From Malikia granosa (GTDB taxonomy: Bacteria; Pseudomonadota; Gammaproteobacteria; Burkholderiales; Burkholderiaceae_C), in assembly GCF_002980595.1 (NCBI RefSeq), contig NZ_PVLQ01000032.1:1-62116 (forward strand): a stretch of 62,116 nt of DNA. Direction: 5' to 3'. A program made the position numbers and the translations under genes. Below the pieces are notes generated by a model. The model was not told where the DNA came from, ran no database searches, and worked only from the letters and a program-made list of their open reading frames with translations. Positions within the stretch are counted from its first letter, which is position 1; each line of letters begins with the position of its first letter. This document shows, one piece after another, positions 53,455 to 62,116 of this stretch.

Positions 53455-56172
53455 ATGGCCGCCGCTGCACCTGACCAGCGCGCCATGGAAACGGTGGCGG
53501 ACAGCCATGTCAGCGACCTGCCGGCAGCGGCGGCGCTGCGCAGCCTGGGCAGCTCGGAACAGGGGCTGAGCTCGGCGCAGGCCGCGCACCGGCTGCAGCA
53601 ATACGGCCCGAACCGGCTCGCCGAGGTCGGGATCGAGCCGGCCTGGCGCCGGCTGCTGCGCGAGTTCACGCATTTCTTCGCCATCATCCTGTGGCTGGCG
53701 GCCGGGCTGGCGCTGTTCGCCGAGACGCGCAGCCCGGGCGAGGGCATGTGGCAGCTCGGCATCGCGATCCTGGCCGTGATCCTGGTCAACGGCCTGTTCT
53801 CGTTCTGGCAGGAGCATCGCGCCGGGCGCGCGATCGACGCGCTGCGCCGGCTGCTGCCGCAGCAGGTCAAGGTGCTGCGCGACGGCCAGCTCGCGATCCT
53901 GGCCAGCGCAGCGTTGGTGCCGGGCGATGTCGTGCTGCTCGAGGCCGGCGACAACGTAGCGGCCGACTGCCGCCTGATCGCGGCGAGCGGCGTGCGCGTC
54001 GATGCCTCGACGCTGACCGGCGAATCGCTGCCGCAGGCCAGGAACGCGGAGCAGGAAAGCGGACCGGGCAACGCGCTGGAGCGGCGCAACCTGTTGCTCG
54101 CGGGGACCTCGCTGGTGTCGGGCGAGGCGCGCGCGCTGGTGTTCGCGACCGGCATGCAGACCGAGTTCGGCCGCATCGCGCAGCTGACGCAGGCGGAGCG
54201 CAAGTCCGAGTCCCACCTGCAGCAGGAAATCCGCCGCCTGTCGCGCCTGGTCGCGCTGCTGGCGTCGGGGCTGGGCCTGCTCTTCTTCGGCATCGGCCTG
54301 GCGCTGGAGCTGCCGTTCTGGGCCAGCCTGATGTTCGCGATCGGCATCATCGTGGCCAATGTGCCCGAGGGGCTGATGCCGACGGTGACCCTGTCGCTGG
54401 CGATGGCGACCCAGCGCATGGCGCGGCGCAACGCGCTGGTCCGGCATCTGCCGGCGGTCGAGACGCTGGGCGCGACGACGGTGATCTGCACTGACAAGAC
54501 CGGGACCATCACGCAGAACCGCATGACGGTGCGCCAGCTCTACCTGGACCGCCGGATCCAGGACGCGGCATCGGTCCGCAACGGAACGGCCGCACGGCAG
54601 CTGCTGCGCAATGCGGCGCTCTGCCACAGCCTCAAGGTCGGCCAGCGCGACGGGCGGGCGGTCTGGCAGGGCGATCCGATGGAGCTGGCCCTGTCGGAGT
54701 TCGGCCAGCGCGCGCTGGACTGCGCGGACCTGAAGCTGCTCGGGATGATCGCCTTCGATGCCGACCGACGCCGCATGTCGGTGATCGTCGAGCTCGACGG
54801 CGAACGCTGGCTCTACTGCAAGGGCGCGCCCGAGGCCCTGCTGCCGCTGTGCGACAGCCTGGAACATGAGGGACAAGCCGGTCCGCTGGCCGAGAGCGAC
54901 CGGCAGGCCTTCGAGCAGGCGCAGCAGGCGCTGGCGGACCGCGGCCTGCGCGTGCTGGCCTTCGCCTGCAAGCGGCTGGACCCGGACGAGCCACCGGCCG
55001 AGACCGGGCTGATGCTGTCGGGGCTGATCGGGCTGCAAGACCCGCCACGGCCCGGCGTCGCCGAGGCGGTCGGGCGCTGCCAGGCGGCCGGCATCCGGGT
55101 CATCATGGTGACCGGCGATCATCCGCACACCGCGGTGGCGATCGCGCGCGAGATCGGACTGGTGCGCGGCGACCAGCCGCGCGTCGTGCTGGGTGAGTCG
55201 CTGCGCGGCATGGCGGCGGCCCAGCTGCAGCAGCTGCTCGAAAGCCCCGAGCTGCTGTTCGCCCGCGTCAGCGCCGAGCAGAAGGCGCTGGTGGTCGAGG
55301 CGCTCAGGCTGCAGGGCGAGATCGTCGCGGTGACGGGCGACGGCGTCAACGACGCACCAGCGCTCAAGGCGGCGCATATCGGCATCGCGATGGGGCTGTC
55401 GGGCACCGACGTGGCCCGGTCGGCGGCCGACATGATCCTGCTCGACGACCATTTCGCGAGCATCGTCAACGCGATCGAGGAGGGGCGCGCGGTGTTCGAG
55501 AACCTGCGCAAGTTCCTGACCTACATCCTGACGTCCAACATCCCCGAGCTGGTGCCCTACCTGGCCTATGTGCTGCTCGGCGTGCCGCTGCCGCTGACCG
55601 TGATCCAGATGCTGACGGTCGACCTCGGCACCGACCTGCTGCCGGCGCTCGCGCTCGGCGCCGAGCCGCCCGATCCGGCCGTGATGCAACGACCGCCGCG
55701 CCCCGCAGCCGAGCGCCTGCTGTCCTGGAGCGTGCTGGCGCGCGCCTACCTCTGGCTCGGGCCGATGCAGGCGGCGATCTCGCTGTTCGTATTTTTCCTG
55801 CTGCTGCAGCGGGGCGGCTGGCATTGGGGAATGGCGCTCGATCACCGCGAACCGCTCTACCTGCAGGCGACGACCGCCTGCCTGGCGACCATCGTCGCGG
55901 CACAGGTCGTCAACGTCTTCGTCTGCCGCCATCCGGTCGCGCCGGCCTGGTCCTTCGGCCTGCGCCGCAACCCCTTGCTGCTGGCTGGACTCGGCGTCGA
56001 GCTGCTGCTGCTCATGCTGATCGTCTACAGCGCGCCGGGCCAGTGGCTGTTCGGCACCGCACCCTTCGATCCGGCGCTCTGGTGGCTGATCGCGCCGCTC
56101 GCGCTGCTGCCCGGACTGGCCGAGGAAGGCCGCAAGTGGCTGCTGCGGCGTCAGGCGGCGCAGGCAGGATAG
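53455..56172 (+). CDS. P2-type cation-transporting ATPase, Na,K-ATPase-like
   Basis: 905 aa P-type ATPase without HMA domain. N-terminal cation-ATPase domain (RLQQYGPNRLAE), ten predicted membrane segments, TGES actuator loop, VANVPEGLMPTVTLSLAMA in M4, phosphorylation site CTDKTGTITQNRMTV (~346), [31 protein letters not shown], and M6 LTVDLGTDLLPALALG. The NVPEGL plus DLGTD pairing is that of P2C (Na,K/H,K-ATPase) rather than PMR1- or SERCA-type pumps. The ion carried cannot be stated. Its 3' end overlaps the convergent malic enzyme gene by 22 nt. Confidence 0.9.
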   Translation: MAAAAPDQRAMETVADSHVSDLPAAAALRSLGSSEQGLSSAQAAHRLQQYGPNRLAEVGIEPAWRRLLREFTHFFAIILWLAAGLALFAETRSPGEGMWQLGIAILAVILVNGLFSFWQEHRAGRAIDALRRLLPQQVKVLRDGQLAILASAALVPGDVVLLEAGDNVAADCRLIAASGVRVDASTLTGESLPQARNAEQESGPGNALERRNLLLAGTSLVSGEARALVFATGMQTEFGRIAQLTQAERKSESHLQQEIRRLSRLVALLASGLGLLFFGIGLALELPFWASLMFAIGIIVANVPEGLMPTVTLSLAMATQRMARRNALVRHLPAVETLGATTVICTDKTGTITQNRMTVRQLYLDRRIQDAASVRNGTAARQLLRNAALCHSLKVGQRDGRAVWQGDPMELALSEFGQRALDCADLKLLGMIAFDADRRRMSVIVELDGERWLYCKGAPEALLPLCDSLEHEGQAGPLAESDRQAFEQAQQALADRGLRVLAFACKRLDPDEPPAETGLMLSGLIGLQDPPRPGVAEAVGRCQAAGIRVIMVTGDHPHTAVAIAREIGLVRGDQPRVVLGESLRGMAAAQLQQLLESPELLFARVSAEQKALVVEALRLQGEIVAVTGDGVNDAPALKAAHIGIAMGLSGTDVARSAADMILLDDHFASIVNAIEEGRAVFENLRKFLTYILTSNIPELVPYLAYVLLGVPLPLTVIQMLTVDLGTDLLPALALGAEPPDPAVMQRPPRPAAERLLSWSVLARAYLWLGPMQAAISLFVFFLLLQRGGWHWGMALDHREPLYLQATTACLATIVAAQVVNVFVCRHPVAPAWSFGLRRNPLLLAGLGVELLLLMLIVYSAPGQWLFGTAPFDPALWWLIAPLALLPGLAEEGRKWLLRRQAAQAG

Positions 56173-57782
56173 CCGGGCCGGTACATCGAGGCCAGGATCG
56201 CCAGCTCGGGGTCGTCCGGGCGGGGCTGGGTGGCCAGGCCGTCGCGCCAGGCGGTGGTAGCGACCGCCACGGCCACCGCGAGCGCGACCTCGCGCAGCCG
56301 GTCCTGGCCCGGGAAGATGCGGCCGCTGGCGAGGTCGGCATCCTTCACCTGGGCGGCCAGCGCGGCGGCGGCGGCGAAGAACATCGCGTCGCTCACCCGC
56401 GTCGCGCCGCTGGCGAGCAGGCCCAGGCCGACGCCGGGAAAGATGTAGGCATTGTTGGCCTGGCCCGGCACCAGGGTGCGGCCGGCAAGCTCGACCGGCG
56501 CGAACGGGCTGCCGGCGGCGAAGATGGCGCGCCCCTCGGTCCATTCATAGGCCTGCTGCGCGCTGCACTCGGCCTTGGCAGTCGGGTTTGACAGCGCGAA
56601 CACCACCGGGCGCTCGCAATGGCGGGCCAACGCGTGCAGGACCGGCTGGCTGAACAGCTGGCCCATGCCCGAGGCGCCAATCAGGACCGTGGGCTGCAGC
56701 ACCGAGATGGCCTGCTCCAGGTCAGCCAGCGGCGCGCGCGGCTGGGCATGCGGCTGCTTGTGTGCTGGGAGTCCGGGACGGCCGGCGACCAGCAGGCCCT
56801 GGGTGTCGAGCAGCCAGCAGCGCTCGCGCGCCTGTTCCAGGCTCAGGCCCTGGGCGACCATCGCGGCCTTGACCATGGTCGCGATCCCGAGCGCGGCCTC
56901 GCCGGCGCCAACGAACAGCAGCCGCTGCCCGGTCAGCTTGCCGCCCGTGATGCGCAGCGCCGAATTGACCGCTGCCAGCCCCATCGCGCCAGTGCCCTGG
57001 ATGTCGTCGTTGAAGCAGCAGAGCCGCTCGCGGTAGCGCGCCAGCAAGGCAAAGGCATGGCGGTTCGAGAAGTCCTCGAACTGCAGCAGCACGCCCGGAA
57101 AGCATTCCTGCACCGCGCTGACGAACTCCTCGAGCAGCGCGTCGTAGTCATCGTCCTGCAGCCGGGGCTGGCGCAGCCCGAGATAGAAGGGGTCGTCGCG
57201 CAGCGTCGCGTTGTCGGTGCCGACATCGAGCATCACGGGCAGGCAGGAGCCGGGCGCGATGCCGCCGCAGGCGCTGTAGAGGTCGAGCTTGCCGATCGGA
57301 ATCCCCATGCCGTTGGCGCCAAGGTCGCCGAGCCCGAGGATGCGCGAGCCGTCGGTGACGACGATGGCGCGCACCGGCCCGGCCGGCCAGCGGCGCAGCA
57401 GCTCGCGCACGCGGCCACGGTCCCTGGCCGTGACGTAGAGCCCGCGCGGCGCCTGGAAGATGCGGCCGAACTGCTGGCAGGCCTGGCCCACCGTCGGCGT
57501 GTAGACCAGCGGCAGCAACTCGGCCAAGTGGTCGAGCAGGGCGCGCTGGAACAGCAGCTCGCTGCGCTCGCGCAAGGCCATCAGCCAGCAGTAGCGGTCC
57601 AGGTCACTGGCTTGCCGCTTGAGGTTGTCGATCACGCGCGCGACCTGGCGCTCGGGCGTCTCGACTGCCGGCGGCAGCAGCCCGCGCAAGCCCAGCGCGT
57701 CGCGCTCGGCCTCGGAAAACGCCGTGCCGCGATTGGCCGTTGCGTCGCGCAGCAAGGCCGCGCCTGTCAGAGAGCCGCTCAT
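56151..57782 (-). CDS. maeA: NAD-dependent malic enzyme (decarboxylating)
   Basis: Malate + NAD+ to pyruvate + CO2 + NADH. 543 aa, the SfcA/MaeA large type. Motifs: LPLVYTPTVGQACQQFGRIF, GLYVTARDRGRV, TDGSRILGLGDLGANGMGIPIGKL (core), DVGTDNATLRDDPFYLG, FEDFSNRHAFALL, FNDDIQGTGAMGLAAV and FVGAGEAALGIATM, plus FALSNPTAKAECSAQQAY. The NAD preference (versus NADP) is inferred from subfamily. Tail-to-tail overlap of 22 nt with the ATPase gene; divergent from the ACP-ligase-acyltransferase gene. Confidence 0.94.
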   Translation of the reverse strand: MSGSLTGAALLRDATANRGTAFSEAERDALGLRGLLPPAVETPERQVARVIDNLKRQASDLDRYCWLMALRERSELLFQRALLDHLAELLPLVYTPTVGQACQQFGRIFQAPRGLYVTARDRGRVRELLRRWPAGPVRAIVVTDGSRILGLGDLGANGMGIPIGKLDLYSACGGIAPGSCLPVMLDVGTDNATLRDDPFYLGLRQPRLQDDDYDALLEEFVSAVQECFPGVLLQFEDFSNRHAFALLARYRERLCCFNDDIQGTGAMGLAAVNSALRITGGKLTGQRLLFVGAGEAALGIATMVKAAMVAQGLSLEQARERCWLLDTQGLLVAGRPGLPAHKQPHAQPRAPLADLEQAISVLQPTVLIGASGMGQLFSQPVLHALARHCERPVVFALSNPTAKAECSAQQAYEWTEGRAIFAAGSPFAPVELAGRTLVPGQANNAYIFPGVGLGLLASGATRVSDAMFFAAAAALAAQVKDADLASGRIFPGQDRLREVALAVAVAVATTAWRDGLATQPRPDDPELAILASMYRPGYPACAA

Positions 57783-57880
57783 GTCCGTCCTCCCTGGCGG
57801 GGTGCTGCCGTGCGGGCGATTTGACCCGGGCCGGTCCCGCCTTCATGATGTGTCATGCACTATAAACGCTAGCAAGCGAA

Positions 57881-60697
<2,817 letters not shown>

Positions 60698-60709
60698 CCT
60701 GTCTGAGCC

Positions 60710-62053
60710 TCAGCCCTCCAGCGCTGCGCGTCGGCCGCGTTCGGCATTCACGCCCGCCAGCAGCGCCAGCCCGATCAGGAAATAGCTGCCGGTCACCAGG
60801 ATCGCCAACCGGTGGTCGCCACCGCTGATCCAGGTCACCGCGCCATAGGTCAGCGGCCCGAGGATGGACGACAGCTTGACCGCCAGCCCCCAGAGGCCGA
60901 AGAACTCGCCATGCCGGCTCTCGGGTGCCAGATAGCCGACCAGCGCGCGCGCGGCCGACTGGCTCGCGCCCAGGCACAGGCCGGCGATATTGGCTGCGAT
61001 CCAGAACGGCGTCGCTCCCTGCGCCGACCAGGCCAGCAGCACCATGACGATCCAGCCGACCAGGGTCAGCGCGATCGCGCGCACATGGCCGATCCGGTCC
61101 TGCCAGCGCCCGAAGGCCAGCGCACCGAGCGCCGCCGTGATGTTGACCAGGAAGATCAGCTGGATCGTGTCGGCGGTCGAGAAGCCCATCGCCTGCTCGG
61201 CATAGATCGCCGCCAGCGCGATCACCGCCTGGATGCCGGCCTGGTAGAACACGATGCAGAGCATGAAGCGGCGCATGTCGCGGTAGCGACCGGCCTGGCG
61301 CAGCGTGGCCAGCACCCGGCCCCAGGCCGATTCGCTGCTGCGCGGCTGCGGCGTCGCGCGCTCGCGCAGCAGCAGGAAGGTCGGCAGCGAGGCCAGCGCG
61401 AACAGCGTCGCCGTGATCAGCATCGAGACCGGGACGAAATGCGCCGCGCCCTGGCCGTTGGCCTGCGCCCAGCCGATGTAGCCCAGGCAGGCGCCCAGGC
61501 TCAGCAGTCCGCCGACATAGCCCAGGCCCCAGCCCCAGCCCGAGACCTGGCCCAGGCGGTCGGGCTCGGCGAGCTCGGGCAGGAAGGCGGCGACCAGGTT
61601 CTCGCCGCTGCCGAAGCAGAAGTTCGACAGCAGCACGAAGGCCAGCGCCAGCGCGACCGCCCCCGGACCGGCCAGCGCCAGGCCCATGGTGCCGAGCACG
61701 CAGCCCAGCGTGGTCCAGGCCAGCAAGCGCTTCTTGGCCGCATGGGTATCGGCCCAGGCACCGAGCAAGGGTGCGCTGAGCAGGATCAGCAGGTAGGACA
61801 GCGACAGCGCGGCGGTCCAGGCAAAGGTGGCCCAGGGCGCACCGCCCGCGACCACCGAGACGAAATAGGCGTTGAACACCGCGGTGATCACCACCGTCGT
61901 GTAGCCCGAGTTGGCGAAGTCGTACATCGCCCAGGCCCAGGCTTCGCGCTTGCGCACGCCGGGCTTCAGCGGGCCGGCATTGGCAGCCTGTCGGACGGCA
62001 TTGGCGGCGACGCTGGAGGAGGGCGGGGTGTCGGGGCGGTGGAGGTCGGACAT
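60710..62053 (-). CDS. UMF1-type major facilitator superfamily transporter
   Basis: 447 aa with about twelve hydrophobic segments. The UMF1 (Atg22-like) signature is at the first helix, WAMYDFANSGYTTVVITAVF; the cytoplasmic loop LLGAWADTHAAKKRLLAW is the MFS motif between helices 2 and 3. Family members move small solutes such as amino acids or are uncharacterised. The long polar N-terminus (1-34) is unusual but the start is supported by MSDLHRP and no later ATG before the first helix. Ends 12 nt from the convergent tri-domain gene. Confidence 0.85.
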   Translation of the reverse strand: MSDLHRPDTPPSSSVAANAVRQAANAGPLKPGVRKREAWAWAMYDFANSGYTTVVITAVFNAYFVSVVAGGAPWATFAWTAALSLSYLLILLSAPLLGAWADTHAAKKRLLAWTTLGCVLGTMGLALAGPGAVALALAFVLLSNFCFGSGENLVAAFLPELAEPDRLGQVSGWGWGLGYVGGLLSLGACLGYIGWAQANGQGAAHFVPVSMLITATLFALASLPTFLLLRERATPQPRSSESAWGRVLATLRQAGRYRDMRRFMLCIVFYQAGIQAVIALAAIYAEQAMGFSTADTIQLIFLVNITAALGALAFGRWQDRIGHVRAIALTLVGWIVMVLLAWSAQGATPFWIAANIAGLCLGASQSAARALVGYLAPESRHGEFFGLWGLAVKLSSILGPLTYGAVTWISGGDHRLAILVTGSYFLIGLALLAGVNAERGRRAALEG

Positions 62054-62116
62054 GGGGGCGATGTTAGCCCCGCGCTGCGACAGCCAGCCGCCCCCGGGCC
62101 GTCAAGCCCTGGCCGG

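Noticed and set aside
52699-56544. 1281-codon minus-strand open frame
   Set aside because: It covers the ATPase and parts of two other genes in antisense and reads as Arg/Gln-rich low complexity.

Overview
High-GC (roughly 68-70% by eye) chromosomal DNA of a betaproteobacterium, most likely order Burkholderiales. The evidence is the pyk-fba-...-purC and purE-purK-sua5 gene sets, a Bug-type solute receptor, a class II Calvin-type aldolase, a minCDE operon and a 3-hydroxybutyrate oligomer hydrolase (a PHB-economy gene). There are no insertion sequences, prophage genes or CRISPR arrays. Two tRNA genes (Gly-GCC, Phe-GAA) lie on the minus strand.

Region by region. (1) 1-8509, plus strand: a cell-envelope sugar cluster. 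It holds the C-terminal part of UDP-glucose dehydrogenase, two PAP2 lipid phosphatases, a YbhN-type flippase-like protein, a polyprenyl-phosphate glycosyltransferase, two ArnT-like GT39 enzymes and a UDP-glucuronate-4-epimerase-like protein. Together they read as a galacturonic-acid (or other uronic acid) lipid A/LPS decoration pathway. (2) 8.5-14 kb: pyk, fba, an LRR-protein kinase that seems to start at CTG inside the fba stop, a candidate minus-strand small RNA, and purC. (3) 14-20.2 kb: a periplasmic glycerophosphodiesterase lipoprotein, gph, modBC without an adjacent modA, and a FUSC-family membrane protein. (4) 20.2-26 kb: tRNA-Gly, then a nitrogen module with a sigma-54 promoter, codB, a PucR-type regulator, codA and gdhA. 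(5) 26.2-34.4 kb: a sigma-54 activator with a palindromic upstream site and a clear sigma-54 promoter for a secreted 3-hydroxybutyrate oligomer hydrolase, then alpha/beta hydrolases, a HAD phosphatase and an AraC regulator. (6) 34.7-39.2 kb: tRNA-Phe, a Cys-cluster protein, a CnoX-like thioredoxin, and purE-purK-sua5. (7) 39.3-41.5 kb: a three-gene operon of unknown function built around a DUF2589 protein. (8) 41.6-45.6 kb: two small Trp-rich lipoproteins, a Bug protein and minCDE. (9) 45.6-46 kb: an AT-rich segment with five DnaA-box-like sites. (10) 46-62 kb: copZ/copA, pncB with a coupled 30-codon upstream ORF, an aminotransferase, a TSUP transporter, an ankyrin protein, a Na,K-ATPase-like P-type ATPase, NAD-malic enzyme, an ACP-adenylating ligase-acyltransferase fusion and a UMF1-type MFS transporter.

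The most promising leads are the DUF2589 operon, the envelope uronic-acid cluster, the two sigma-54 promoters with their upstream dyads, the minus-strand sRNA candidate at 12.8-13.0 kb, and the DnaA-box cluster at 45.7-45.9 kb. All family assignments come from motifs read by eye; no database search was run.
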